From Pseudomonadota bacterium (GTDB lineage Bacteria; Cyanobacteriota; Vampirovibrionia; Obscuribacterales; Obscuribacteraceae): DNA of 64,000 nt. Position numbers and translations under genes: made by a program. Under the pieces are notes generated by a model. It worked only from the letters and a program-made list of their open reading frames with translations. It ran no database searches and was not told the DNA's origin. Positions 32,912 through 42,361 of this stretch are shown one piece after another (positions within the stretch are counted from its first letter, which is position 1; every line of letters begins with the position of its first letter). The stretch spans positions 62,001 through 126,000 of the forward strand of contig JAJPGY010000021.1 in NCBI GenBank assembly GCA_021325555.1, written 5' to 3'.

Positions 32912-35900
32912 TCAGGGAGGATCCTTCACGCTGCTTGGATCCGGATAACCGACCACTTCCCCGGTCGGCGAGAAATCTGCTTCCATCTCCTCGAGAGCTG
33001 GCTCGGCGCGCCTGCCGCGGCGGGGTTTGCCTTCGCGCAGGCGTTTGATGAGCACGTACAGGGTCGGCACGATGTACAGGTTCAATATGGTGGAGACGAC
33101 CATGCCCCCGAAGACGGCCGTGCCCAGAGAGCGTCTGCTGTTCGCGCCTGCTCCCTCGGCCATCAGCAGCGGGCAGATTCCCAATATGAAAGCTATCGAG
33201 GTCATGAGGATGGGCCGCAGCCGGATCTTGGCGGCCTCTATCACCGCTCGCTCGGAATCCAGCCCGCGGCGCCTGAGCTGGTTGGCGAACTCGACTATCA
33301 GGATGGCGTTCTTGCTGGCCAGACCGATCAGCATGACCAATCCGATCTGGCAGAACACGTCGTTTTCCAGCCCGCGAATCGACTGAGCCCCCAGGGCGCC
33401 AAAGATGGCGATCGGCACCGCAAGAAGGATGATAAGCGGATCGACGAAGCTTTCGTACTGCGCCGCCAGCACGAGAAAGACGAAGACGACCCCGAGAACG
33501 AATAGAATCGCCGCCTTGCCCTCCGACTCGACGGATTCTCTGGAGATGCCGGACCACTCGTAGGCAAATCCCTGGGGAAGAAGTTTCGCGGAGAGATCTT
33601 TCATGGCCGCCATCGCCTGGCCGGAGCTCACCCCCGGGGCGCTGGAGCCGTTTATCTCCACCGAGCGGAAGAGATTGAAGTGCGAGATGATAGGCGGCGC
33701 GACGAGCTGCTTCACAGTGACCAGGTTGCTCAAGGGGATCATCGTGCCCGCCCGCGAGCGGACATAGAATTGCTCGATGTCCCGCGGGTTTGCCCTGAAC
33801 TCCCGGTCCGCCTGCACGTACACTCGATAGACCCTGTTGTCCATGTCGAAGTCATTGACGTACTGCGAGCCAAGGAGGATCTGCAGGGTCGAGAATATGT
33901 CGGACAGATCCACATCCAGGCTCTTGGCGCGGTCGCGATCCACCTGCACCAGCACCTGCGGCGAATTGGCCTTGAACGGCGTGTACACTCCGCGCAGCTC
34001 CGGCCGAGAGCGTGCGGCGCCGACTACCTTCATGGCTGCGTCAGACAGGGCGGCGACGTCACTGCCCTTCCTGTCCTGCAATTCGTAGAAGAACCCGCCG
34101 AACGGACCCAGCCCTTGAATGGCCGGCGGGTTGAAAGCCATCACGTTGGCGCCTGTGATCTCAGAGAGCGGTCCGCGCGCTTTGTTGATGATCGCATCGA
34201 GCGTCTCGTCTTTGCCGGGACGTTCTTTCCAGTTCGCCAGCGTGGCCGCCACGAAGCCGCTGCTGGGACCGCTGCCGCTGAAGGCGAAGCCTGAGACCGC
34301 GAAGGTGCCTTTGATCTGCGGAAATTGAGCAAGCACCTTTTCGACCTGCTTAACGATCCTGTTCGTGTAGTTCAGCGAAACGCCGTCCGGCCCCTGAATG
34401 ATGACGAAGAAATAGCCCTGGTCCTCGTTGGGTATGAAAGCCGAAGGAACAGTCTGCAACAGCCAGTAAGTCGCGGCCGACCCGGCGAGGAAGCAGGCGA
34501 CGATCAACGCCTTGAACCGCAGGGAAAACGCGAGCGTGACCGCATAGGCTGCGCGGAGCCAGTCGAGAAACCAGTTGATCGCCCCGAACACCCCCGCTGT
34601 CAGGTGGTCCTCCCGGCGCAGCCACATCGCGCTGAGGGCCGGCGTCAAGGTCAGCGCCGTGAAGGCGGAGATCCCCACCGAGAAGCTGATCGTCAGGGCA
34701 AACTGCTTGTACAGCTGACCGGTGGTGCCTGGGAAGAACGCCACCGGGATAAATACCGCCCCCAGCACTAGCGATGTGGCTATGACCGCGCTCGTCACCT
34801 CGGACATGCCGGCCGATGTCGCCTCCCTGCCCCGCAGACGCTTCTCCCTCATGGTGCGATATATGTTCTCCACGACGACGATTGCGTCATCCACCACAAG
34901 TCCTGTGGCGAGGGTTATGCCGAAAAGCGTCAGGGTGTTAATGGAGAAGCCGCACAGTTTCATGAAGGCAAAGGTGCCCACCAGCGAGACCGGAATTGTG
35001 ATGGCTGGAATCAATGTGCTGCGCCAGTTCTGAAGAAAGACGAAGATCACCAGCACCACCAGGGCGATCGCCTGCGCCAGCGTGCAGGTGACCTCTTTTA
35101 TTGACTCGTTCACGGAGTTGGTGGCATCGAACGCCACCACGTATCGCATCCCTGGCGGAAAGTACTCGGAGAGGCTATTGAGCTCCTTCTTAACCGCCTT
35201 CGATACCTCGATCGCGTTGGCCGAGGGGAGCGCCGTGATGCCCATGCCGACCGCCTGGCGCCCGTTGAAGCGCAGCACCGACCCGTAGTTCTCCGCGCCC
35301 AGCTCCGCGCGACCGATATCCTTTATCTTGGTGAGCGATCCGTTGCGATCGCTTTTGATGACAATCTCATTGAACTGGGACGGATTCTTCAGCCGCCCTT
35401 CCGCCCGCACGCTCATCTGGTAGGGCAGACCCGGCGGCGCCGGCGGCTGCCCTATCTGCCCGGCCGCCACCTGTATGTTCTGCTCGGCAAGCGCCCTGGT
35501 CACGTCCATCGGCGTCAGCTTCCTGCGGGCGAGCTTGCCCGGATCGAGCCACAGCCGCATGGCGTATTTGCGCTCGCCGAAGATCATCACGTCGGAGACG
35601 CCCTTCACGCGTTTCACGCTGTCCTTGATGTAGCGGTCCGCGTAGTTGCTGAGAAAAAGATCGCTGTACTCACCGTGCTCGCTGCCGATGCCCACGCCCA
35701 TGACAAAGCCGCTGGATGATTTCTGGACGGTGATGCCGGTTGCGCGCACCTCGGACGGCAGCCGGCCGGTGGCGGTGGCGACGCGGTTCTGCACCTCGAC
35801 GGCGGCGGTGTCGATGTTGCGGTCGAGGTCGAAAACCACGGTGATATTGCAAGTGCCGTCGTTGCCGCTGGTGGAGGACATGTACCTCATGCCCTCGATG

Positions 35901-36115
35901 CCGTTTATCTGCTGCTCGAGCGGAATGGTGACGCTCGTCTCCACTGTCTGGGCGTCGGCGCCGATGTAAGTGCAGCCGACATTGACCTGCGGCGGCGTGA
36001 TGTCGGGGTATTCCGCCACCGGGAGGTTGGGAATGCTGATGGCGCCGGCCAGGATGATGATCAACGAGCAGACCGTTGAGAAAATCGGGCGGCGGATAAA
36101 GAAATCTGCAAACAC
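32912..36115 (-). CDS. RND efflux pump inner-membrane transporter (HAE1/AcrB family)
   Basis: A 1067-residue proton-driven drug exporter with twelve membrane helices and two large periplasmic loops. The start MFADFFIRRPIFSTVCSLIIILAG is the AcrB signature; proton-relay residues appear in GLVVDDAIVVVENI (two Asp in TM4) and GLASKNAILIVEFA (Lys in TM10). Two-fold internal repeat intact. GTG start at 36115 with GGGGATCC before it. The C-terminal tail after KRLREGKPRRG is about 35 residues and charged. It forms an operon with the adaptor upstream. No TolC-type channel gene is adjacent. Confidence 0.96.
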   Translation of the reverse strand: MFADFFIRRPIFSTVCSLIIILAGAISIPNLPVAEYPDITPPQVNVGCTYIGADAQTVETSVTIPLEQQINGIEGMRYMSSTSGNDGTCNITVVFDLDRNIDTAAVEVQNRVATATGRLPSEVRATGITVQKSSSGFVMGVGIGSEHGEYSDLFLSNYADRYIKDSVKRVKGVSDVMIFGERKYAMRLWLDPGKLARRKLTPMDVTRALAEQNIQVAAGQIGQPPAPPGLPYQMSVRAEGRLKNPSQFNEIVIKSDRNGSLTKIKDIGRAELGAENYGSVLRFNGRQAVGMGITALPSANAIEVSKAVKKELNSLSEYFPPGMRYVVAFDATNSVNESIKEVTCTLAQAIALVVLVIFVFLQNWRSTLIPAITIPVSLVGTFAFMKLCGFSINTLTLFGITLATGLVVDDAIVVVENIYRTMREKRLRGREATSAGMSEVTSAVIATSLVLGAVFIPVAFFPGTTGQLYKQFALTISFSVGISAFTALTLTPALSAMWLRREDHLTAGVFGAINWFLDWLRAAYAVTLAFSLRFKALIVACFLAGSAATYWLLQTVPSAFIPNEDQGYFFVIIQGPDGVSLNYTNRIVKQVEKVLAQFPQIKGTFAVSGFAFSGSGPSSGFVAATLANWKERPGKDETLDAIINKARGPLSEITGANVMAFNPPAIQGLGPFGGFFYELQDRKGSDVAALSDAAMKVVGAARSRPELRGVYTPFKANSPQVLVQVDRDRAKSLDVDLSDIFSTLQILLGSQYVNDFDMDNRVYRVYVQADREFRANPRDIEQFYVRSRAGTMIPLSNLVTVKQLVAPPIISHFNLFRSVEINGSSAPGVSSGQAMAAMKDLSAKLLPQGFAYEWSGISRESVESEGKAAILFVLGVVFVFLVLAAQYESFVDPLIILLAVPIAIFGALGAQSIRGLENDVFCQIGLVMLIGLASKNAILIVEFANQLRRRGLDSERAVIEAAKIRLRPILMTSIAFILGICPLLMAEGAGANSRRSLGTAVFGGMVVSTILNLYIVPTLYVLIKRLREGKPRRGRRAEPALEEMEADFSPTGEVVGYPDPSSVKDPP

Positions 36116-36132
36116 GAAGGATCCCCGCCTTT

Positions 36133-37356
36133 TTATTGCGCCACGGTCACAGGCATCTTGTCGGCCAGGTTTTGCACGCCCGAGACAATCACCCGGTCGC
36201 CGGGCTTGATGCCTTTCAGCACCTGATAGGTAGCTCCTTGAATATCCCCCAGCTTGACTGGCACCTGTCTGGCGACGGTTGCCTGTCCATTCCCTTCCGC
36301 CAGGAAGAGGAAATCCTGCCCGCTCTGGTGCGTCACCGCTTCGGTGGGCACCGTGACGCCCGGCTGCGTGCTCCAGATGACGCGGGCCTTGACCACCTGG
36401 TCAGCCCGCAGCTCGCCTTTGCTGTTGTCGAATGTGGCTTTGGCCAGCACGGTCTGGCTGTCGGCCGACACGCTCGGCGCGATGAAAAAGACGTGGCTGA
36501 CGCCAATTACTTCGTCCTTCGGGTCAAGAAGCTCGACAAGCTGGCCGATTCGCAGCTCGTGCGTGCGCTCGACCGGGACCTCGACGTAGATCTCCAGCGG
36601 ACGGTTTTCGGTGACCGTCGTAAGCACCGTCGAGGTATTGACGTAGCTGCCCAGCCTGACCGGAATATCCCCGACCACGCCGGCAAAAGGAGCCTTGATC
36701 GTGTAGTACTGCAACTGCACCTGCTGCTGCCTCAGGTTATGCTCGGACTGCTGTATCTGGCGGAGGATGCGCTTGATCACCGCATTCTGCGACCGGATCT
36801 GGGCGTCGATAGAGTCGAGATCAGCCTTTGCGGCTTCATAGGCGTTCTGACGCTGTTCCAGATCCATTGTCGAGACGGCGCCCTGGGCTCTCAATTGCGC
36901 ATAGCTCTCCTTGTATTCGGCGGCCAGCTTCAGGTTGGAGAGCTTCCCCGCGCGCTGGGATTCCAGGGAGTGCAGGGTCTCTTGAGCGCTAGCCAGGTCC
37001 TGCTTCGCCGAATCGATCGCCGAGGCGAAACTGTTTACCGAGGCCTGCTGGCGCTCCGGGCTGATCTCCATCAAGGGTGTTCCCGGCCGGACGGAGTCGC
37101 CTGCCTGGACGAATATCTTCGCGACCTGCCCGTCCACCTGCGGGGACAAAGACACGGAATGGCGGGATCTGGCCGTTGCGGTGTAGATGGACGAGACGCT
37201 TATCGCCCGCGCTTGGGCCGGGCTGACGCGCACCAGCGCCGCCGGCCTTTGAAGACCGGCCGCGCCGCCGGAATCCACGCCGGCGCAACCGCTCACCGCC
37301 GCGGCGACGAAAAGAACGGTCGCCATTAAACAGGCGGTTCTAATGAGATATGTCAT
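36133..37356 (-). CDS. RND efflux adaptor lipoprotein (AcrA/MexA-like)
   Basis: A 407-residue periplasmic membrane-fusion protein. A lipoprotein signal ends at VSGCAG (lipidated Cys24). It has lipoyl halves (SLSPQVDGQVAKIFVQAGDSV and YYTIKAPFAGVVGDIPVRLGSYV), a helical hairpin (100-205), a beta-barrel and a membrane-proximal domain. ATG at 37356 with AAAGGATC upstream. Seventeen bases separate it from the RND gene. The 192-base upstream gap contains GTACCGGGTACC (37378-37389), a short palindrome that might be an operator; no regulator gene is adjacent. Confidence 0.94.
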   Translation of the reverse strand: MTYLIRTACLMATVLFVAAAVSGCAGVDSGGAAGLQRPAALVRVSPAQARAISVSSIYTATARSRHSVSLSPQVDGQVAKIFVQAGDSVRPGTPLMEISPERQQASVNSFASAIDSAKQDLASAQETLHSLESQRAGKLSNLKLAAEYKESYAQLRAQGAVSTMDLEQRQNAYEAAKADLDSIDAQIRSQNAVIKRILRQIQQSEHNLRQQQVQLQYYTIKAPFAGVVGDIPVRLGSYVNTSTVLTTVTENRPLEIYVEVPVERTHELRIGQLVELLDPKDEVIGVSHVFFIAPSVSADSQTVLAKATFDNSKGELRADQVVKARVIWSTQPGVTVPTEAVTHQSGQDFLFLAEGNGQATVARQVPVKLGDIQGATYQVLKGIKPGDRVIVSGVQNLADKMPVTVAQ

Positions 37357-37548
37357 GTGATCCTTTAGATAGATCTGTACCGGGTACCTTGAACAATTGT
37401 CCCGCGAATCGGCCGCTTGTCAACTCCGTGACCGGCTCGGGGACGCACCTTATGAGCGTAAACTTATTCCCGGTTATAATCTTTTCCGTCCCGGGTGATG
37501 AGCGTGGGCCGGCGCCGGTGGGCGGTTCAGGGGTACAGGCGGCAGTCC

Positions 37549-38250
37549 GTGAAAGATAAGGTAGCAATCGTGACGGGCGCCAGCCGGGGCATCGGGCGCA
37601 CCATGGCCATAGGTCTGGCGGAAGACGGCTTTTCCGTGGCGCTCATTGCGCGGTCGGGGGACGCCCTGGCGGAGGTCGCCGGGGCCATCGAAAGGGCCGG
37701 TGGGGCGGCGCGGGTGATTCCTCTGGATGTCTCCCGCCACGAAGGCATCCAGCGGGCGGTCTCGTCGGTGCAGGACGAGTTCGGGCGCATCGATCTTCTC
37801 TTCAACAACGCCGGCATCGGCACCGGTGGCTCACTGGAGGTGCCGGTGGAGGAGTTCGAGCGAACGCTGTCGGTTAATCTGACCGCCGCCTTCTGTTTTT
37901 TGCAGGCGGTGGTCCCGATCATGAAGGAGCAAGGACACGGGACCGTGATCAACGTGGCATCGCTGGCCGGAAAGGTGGGCTTTGCGGGCTACGGGGCGTA
38001 CGGCGCCTCCAAGTTCGGGCTGGTCGGGCTGGGAGAGTCGCTTTTCCGGGAGCTGTCGCCGGCCGGCATCAAGGTGATGACGCTTTGCCCGAGCTGGGTG
38101 GACACTGACATGGCGAGGTTGTCCGGGTTGCCGCCGCAGGAGATGATTCAGACGGAGGACCTGCTGAAGACGGTGCGGTGGTTCCTGTCCCTGTCGCCGG
38201 CGGCCTGCGTCCGCGAGTTGATGATCGAGTGCCGCAGCGAGATTTACTGA
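37549..38250 (+). CDS. Short-chain dehydrogenase/reductase (FabG-like)
   Basis: A 233-residue classical SDR. NAD(P) motif VTGASRGIGR, NNAG in LLFNNAGIGTGG, catalytic Ser in NVASLAG, YGAYGASKFG giving the Tyr-x3-Lys pair. The GTG at 37549 gives the typical KDKVAIVTGASRGIG start; an ATG at 37498 adds an Arg-rich tail with weaker support. The family mostly reduces 3-ketoacyl groups or oxidises alcohols. No fatty-acid genes adjoin it, so the substrate is unknown. Confidence 0.9.
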   Translation: MKDKVAIVTGASRGIGRTMAIGLAEDGFSVALIARSGDALAEVAGAIERAGGAARVIPLDVSRHEGIQRAVSSVQDEFGRIDLLFNNAGIGTGGSLEVPVEEFERTLSVNLTAAFCFLQAVVPIMKEQGHGTVINVASLAGKVGFAGYGAYGASKFGLVGLGESLFRELSPAGIKVMTLCPSWVDTDMARLSGLPPQEMIQTEDLLKTVRWFLSLSPAACVRELMIECRSEIY

Positions 38251-38361
38251 AACTTGAGAGATCTTTCACGCTCGCCTGATGCTTGACAAATTTGCGGTAT
38301 TATCGCGACTGCCCGATTTACCGTCTGCAAGCCCGGGCCCCGCGTTTCTCATGGCACGCCA

Positions 38362-39558
38362 GTGCAGCAGCCACTTTCGAAGAAGCGTAAGATATTTGTC
38401 AGCGCAGCTATTGTGGCGCTTCTCCTGCTTGCCGCGGTGGACGCCTGGCTGCTGACCGTCCATCCGCTTGCCGGAGCGAGCACAATCGCCCTTGATCGCA
38501 GCGAAGGATTCTCGGCCATGCGGGTCCTGGAAAGCGGGCCGGCAAGTCCGGACGTCATCCTGCTGGGGTCGTCGCTGGTGACCGCCCCGGTGATGCAGGC
38601 GGAGGCGACGGCGCTCAATCGCCAATTGCCGAGGCTCAGCTACCGCCGTTCGTCGGTTTTAGAGCAATATCTCGCAGCCAGGCTCGATTACTCTCCCACC
38701 GTATTCTGCCTGGCCTCGGGAGGGCAGATGGCGTCCGACGCATACTACATGGCCCGTCACGCCATCGAGGCCGGCAAGCGACCGGCGGCCTTCGTGTACG
38801 GGGTCGGTCTGCGCGATTTCCAGGATAATCTTGTCCCGACGATAGACAGCACCGAGCCCTTCCAGTGCTTCGCTGCCGTGCAGGACCTGCCGCAGCTGCT
38901 GACCGCTCAAAATATCCCGGCCAGGCTCAAGCTCAACATGGCCGTGGGCAGGCTGTGGGCCCTGTGGCGTTATCGCACCGACCTGCGCCTGTATCTCACG
39001 GCGCAGATCAAGGGCGGGCTGGAAGCGCTCTGCCCGTTTACCGTCTTCGAGAGGTTCGACAGGGCGGGCAGATTGCGCCCGAGCAGGCAGGGTAAGTTGC
39101 CGGAGGAAGTGGTCGAGGATCTTACCGCGGCCCCGGGAAAGGAGCTTGAGCATTTCTCGCGGCTCGAGGTCATGGGCAGTTACCGAAGGCGGTACAACCC
39201 GTTCTCGCCCACGCAGTTCGAGACGCAGTTCCAGTATCTCGAGCGGCTGCTGCAGCTCTGCCGCGATGACGGGATCGAGCTGGTGGCGGTCAACATGCCG
39301 GTGAGCCGCGACGGGCAGGAGCTGATGCCCAGGGGCCTGTACGCGACCTACCTGCATAGTCTGCAATCCCTGTGCGCCAGATACGACGCCGGTTTCATCA
39401 ATCTCAACACGGGAGGCTGGGGCGACAATGCCAACTACATTGATGGCGTCCATTTGACCGCGCCCGTAAGCAACAGGTTCCTCAAGGAACTTGCCGACAG
39501 GCTGTCCCGGTCACCGCTTTCGACTGCCGTGCGAAAGCAGCGGATTGCTCAAGAGTAA
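38362..39558 (+). CDS. SGNH/DUF1574-like membrane-anchored protein
   Basis: 398 residues: a TM anchor (about 12-33), then a periplasmic SGNH-hydrolase-like domain. Block I is VILLGSSLVTAP with the Ser nucleophile and block V is YIDGVHLTAPVSNRF with Asp-x2-His. This resembles the DltD/AlgJ and DUF1574 proteins that help O-acylate cell-surface polymers. GTG start at 38362; no strong ribosome binding site. Its stop overlaps a convergent methyltransferase by 10 bases. It opens the polysaccharide locus and may acetylate the glycan. Confidence 0.78.
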   Translation: MQQPLSKKRKIFVSAAIVALLLLAAVDAWLLTVHPLAGASTIALDRSEGFSAMRVLESGPASPDVILLGSSLVTAPVMQAEATALNRQLPRLSYRRSSVLEQYLAARLDYSPTVFCLASGGQMASDAYYMARHAIEAGKRPAAFVYGVGLRDFQDNLVPTIDSTEPFQCFAAVQDLPQLLTAQNIPARLKLNMAVGRLWALWRYRTDLRLYLTAQIKGGLEALCPFTVFERFDRAGRLRPSRQGKLPEEVVEDLTAAPGKELEHFSRLEVMGSYRRRYNPFSPTQFETQFQYLERLLQLCRDDGIELVAVNMPVSRDGQELMPRGLYATYLHSLQSLCARYDAGFINLNTGGWGDNANYIDGVHLTAPVSNRFLKELADRLSRSPLSTAVRKQRIAQE

Positions 39559-40349
39559 CGGGCGCTGACCTGGTCCCAGAAGTGGTGAGTCAAGTACTTG
39601 AGCAGGCGCACACGGGCAGCCCTGGGCAGCAGATTCCACACCCTTCTCATGACCATCGTCTTTGGGCTGGACAACGCTTCGCGTGACTTGAGGAACATCT
39701 TCGGATGAACACGACTCAAGTAGTTCGACTCCGTCGCGCTGGCGTACTCGAGCAAGCGCGGATTGTTGCTCAAGACATCCTCTCTGACATACAGCAGCAG
39801 GTTCTGCGCAAACCAGTAGGCGACGTTTTCGTCTTGCCAGATCCTGTTGCGAAAGCAATCGATTACCTGAAAGCCAAATTTCATGAATAGCTGCGCCCAG
39901 TACTCCGGCCACTGCTCATTAATGTGATTTGTGCCACCCTGAAACGGCACTGCCGCCGAGAAGAGAACGCAGGGTCCCAGCCCGGTAAGCGACTTGACCA
40001 GGGACTCCGCTTGCTCCGCCGGCAAATGCTCGGCCACTTCCAGGTTAATCACCAGGTCGAACCGGCGATCGAGCGCCAACGGCCGGTTGAGATCGTGGGT
40101 GAAGAAATTTTCTCTGGCAATGAGGAGATTCGACGGATCCACCCAGGGTCCGTCGACCCCGAAGACTTCGGGCACGCCAAGCTCGGCGAAAACCGACAAC
40201 CAGCTTCCCGAGCCGCAGCCGACGTCCACAACGCTGCCGATGTCCAGAAGCTCCAGAACGAGGGGGACGATCTGCCGCGCGGAGCGGACGGAGATAAGCG
40301 TCGTCTCATCGTAGAAGGCGTTGGTGTAGGGCTTCAGGGTTGAGCTCAA
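39549..40349 (-). CDS. Class I SAM-dependent methyltransferase
   Basis: 266 residues. Motif I SVVDVGCGSGSWLSVFAELG, motif II GVDGPWVD, then LVINLEVAEHLP; matches the Methyltransf_23/11 group found in polysaccharide clusters. The C-terminal segment contains FRNRIWQDENVAYWFAQNLLLYV. The start is TTG at 40349: GGAGG lies 7 bases upstream and the coding start SSTLKPYTN is in frame, so TTG is well supported. It overlaps the convergent SGNH gene. Likely methylates a sugar or lipid-linked glycan. Confidence 0.82.
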   Translation of the reverse strand: MSSTLKPYTNAFYDETTLISVRSARQIVPLVLELLDIGSVVDVGCGSGSWLSVFAELGVPEVFGVDGPWVDPSNLLIARENFFTHDLNRPLALDRRFDLVINLEVAEHLPAEQAESLVKSLTGLGPCVLFSAAVPFQGGTNHINEQWPEYWAQLFMKFGFQVIDCFRNRIWQDENVAYWFAQNLLLYVREDVLSNNPRLLEYASATESNYLSRVHPKMFLKSREALSSPKTMVMRRVWNLLPRAARVRLLKYLTHHFWDQVSARYS

Positions 40350-40469
40350 CGTGATGCCTCCAGGCTAACCCGAACATTTAGCAGATTCTTTGCAACGGAA
40401 GCAAGGCAGGTTGTGTCATCAAGTCAGGGCAAGCTGTCACAGCCACGTGCCGGGTACTTTGATGGATCA

Positions 40470-42158
40470 TTAGAAATTTCTCCGGGTGGGTTCGGAATCG
40501 GCCACCACCCAGCCGAGCTCGCTCGCTCTTTCGAAAAATTCCTTGCGGCTGGATATCCTGAGCCACTTCGACCTGGACGGGTCGTAGAGAATCATCTGTT
40601 TGAACGGATACGTGCCCAGAACCAGCGTTCCCGAACGGTCAACCAGGGCGTCGCCGGTCACGGTCAGACGATTCGTGACCACATTTGCGTTCACCTCCCG
40701 GGTATTCAAGGTGGTTCGGACGATGCTCTGGAAGTCCCAGGTGCCGTCGACCACCGGTGCCCATTTGCTCGCATAACGGGTGATCCCTCCGATGATTATG
40801 GAGTCTCCGGGTTTGATGTCGGCGCGGTGTCCGCGCATGAAGGCCATCAACTGCTTCTGCGCCTGCCAGGACACTGCCCATGTCCTGGCAAACTGCCATC
40901 CAACCAGTATGAACGAGCCGGTGATAACCGATAGGACCACCGCAACGGCTGCCGCGCCCACGAGCTTTCGGGGGCTGCCAGGGGAGTTTTGCGCCAGCCC
41001 GAGCAATCCGCCGAGGATCAGGCAGGTACCCAGAGAGCCGCATATGTTTACGCGATTGAGCCAGGTGTCGATCTCCGGCATATGCCCGCCGCTAACACCA
41101 AATATGGTGTAGGAGAAGATCAAGGTGACTGCACCGAGGAAGATTACCGGGAAAGCATTACTGCCGGGCGCCGGGCGCGCAGCTTCTCGAAAGCTGCAAG
41201 CCAGTACGGCGGTAACAGCAACGGCCAGGCAGAGCCATGAGAATGCCGGGAGACCCTCTTTCAGCTCGTTGGAAATCATGGAGGCGCAAAACGACACCAC
41301 GTACGGCGACAGGCTCACATTGACGCCGGCGGCGATAACCGTGAAAAAGTGAGACACACTGTATTCCGGGGTGTAACGCCAGCCGATATGCAGGCTCGGC
41401 AGCAACCAGCAGCGATAGAGGAGCATGCTCGCCGCCGCCAGGACAAAGGGGATCTGATAGGCGGCATGCAGCCGGACGCTCCGCGTCCGTATCTTCGCCC
41501 CCCTCAGGGTCAAGAAAGACAGCAGTGGATACACGACGAGCAGGGGTAAGGTCTGCTCGTAATAGTAGATACTAAGCAAATACGCAAACCCCGACCACAG
41601 GACAAGACCGTGGCGGCGCTCGTCGACGCCTTTCAGGAACAACCACAAGCTGAGCGTAAACAGCGATGAGCTGACCTGCTCCACAGAGGCGGTAATGAAA
41701 TAATGGGTCGAATCATGATTGGGATACAACAGGAAGAGCAGCGCCGCTGCAAACCCCGCCGCGCGATTTCGACCGAGCCTGGCTACCGCCAGAAACAGGA
41801 ACCAGCCTCCGAGAAACTCCGTCACATAACACGCCACGTGATAGAGCAGAGGCTTTTCCCAGGCGAAGAAATACAGGGTGCCGTAGTACAGCGCCTCTAT
41901 CGGGCGGACGATTACCCTCTCGTCCCAGAAGAATGCCGAGATGACATTCAGCAGGGTGTGGGGAACGAAGTGCATTTTTCCGAAGTAGATCCACTCGTCC
42001 TGATAGACGCCGACGTTCCTGGCGTTGATGCCGAAGGCAACAGCCTCCACCAGCGCCAGGCAGAAAAATGGCCAGAGAAGATCGAGCTTGCCAGACCAGT
42101 TGGAGATGCCGTCTCGAAAACTCGACCGTGTCGGCGCTGCAGCGGGCGCGGTAGTCAT
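40470..42158 (-). CDS. Multi-spanning membrane glycosyltransferase-like protein
   Basis: 562 residues with roughly eleven membrane helices over the first 430 residues and a soluble C-terminal domain. An acidic residue pair at the first periplasmic loop (VYQDEWIYFG) and the alternation of helices resemble the GT-C fold seen in ArnT/PMT-type polyprenyl-linked glycosyltransferases. The ATG at 42158 follows a weak GGAGCC; longer starts begin in Cys-rich sequence. It has no family motif I can name with certainty. It shares the locus with the three longer GT-C-like proteins below. Confidence 0.7.
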   Translation of the reverse strand: MTTAPAAAPTRSSFRDGISNWSGKLDLLWPFFCLALVEAVAFGINARNVGVYQDEWIYFGKMHFVPHTLLNVISAFFWDERVIVRPIEALYYGTLYFFAWEKPLLYHVACYVTEFLGGWFLFLAVARLGRNRAAGFAAALLFLLYPNHDSTHYFITASVEQVSSSLFTLSLWLFLKGVDERRHGLVLWSGFAYLLSIYYYEQTLPLLVVYPLLSFLTLRGAKIRTRSVRLHAAYQIPFVLAAASMLLYRCWLLPSLHIGWRYTPEYSVSHFFTVIAAGVNVSLSPYVVSFCASMISNELKEGLPAFSWLCLAVAVTAVLACSFREAARPAPGSNAFPVIFLGAVTLIFSYTIFGVSGGHMPEIDTWLNRVNICGSLGTCLILGGLLGLAQNSPGSPRKLVGAAAVAVVLSVITGSFILVGWQFARTWAVSWQAQKQLMAFMRGHRADIKPGDSIIIGGITRYASKWAPVVDGTWDFQSIVRTTLNTREVNANVVTNRLTVTGDALVDRSGTLVLGTYPFKQMILYDPSRSKWLRISSRKEFFERASELGWVVADSEPTRRNF

Positions 42159-42361
42159 AAGAAGTGTGCCGGCTCCTTTCGCTCCAGACCGAAAACATGC
42201 GGGTGCGAGGCAGCACATTCTAGCACCGGGGCGCCTTTTGGGGCGGTTGTAAGTGTTTAAGGGTCCATATCCTTGTAATGGGCGGCGAACCTTGATAACC
42301 TATGGCTGACCGCACGGGCTGAGCCAGTTCGCGGACGTGAACTATAAGGAAAGTTAATCAG
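42159..42361. promoter_or_regulatory. Divergent intergenic region in the polysaccharide locus
   Basis: About 200 bases between the divergent membrane protein and the GT2 gene. It must hold promoters for both. AT-richer around 42245-42300 than its surroundings. I could not assign -35/-10 boxes with confidence. Confidence 0.4.
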
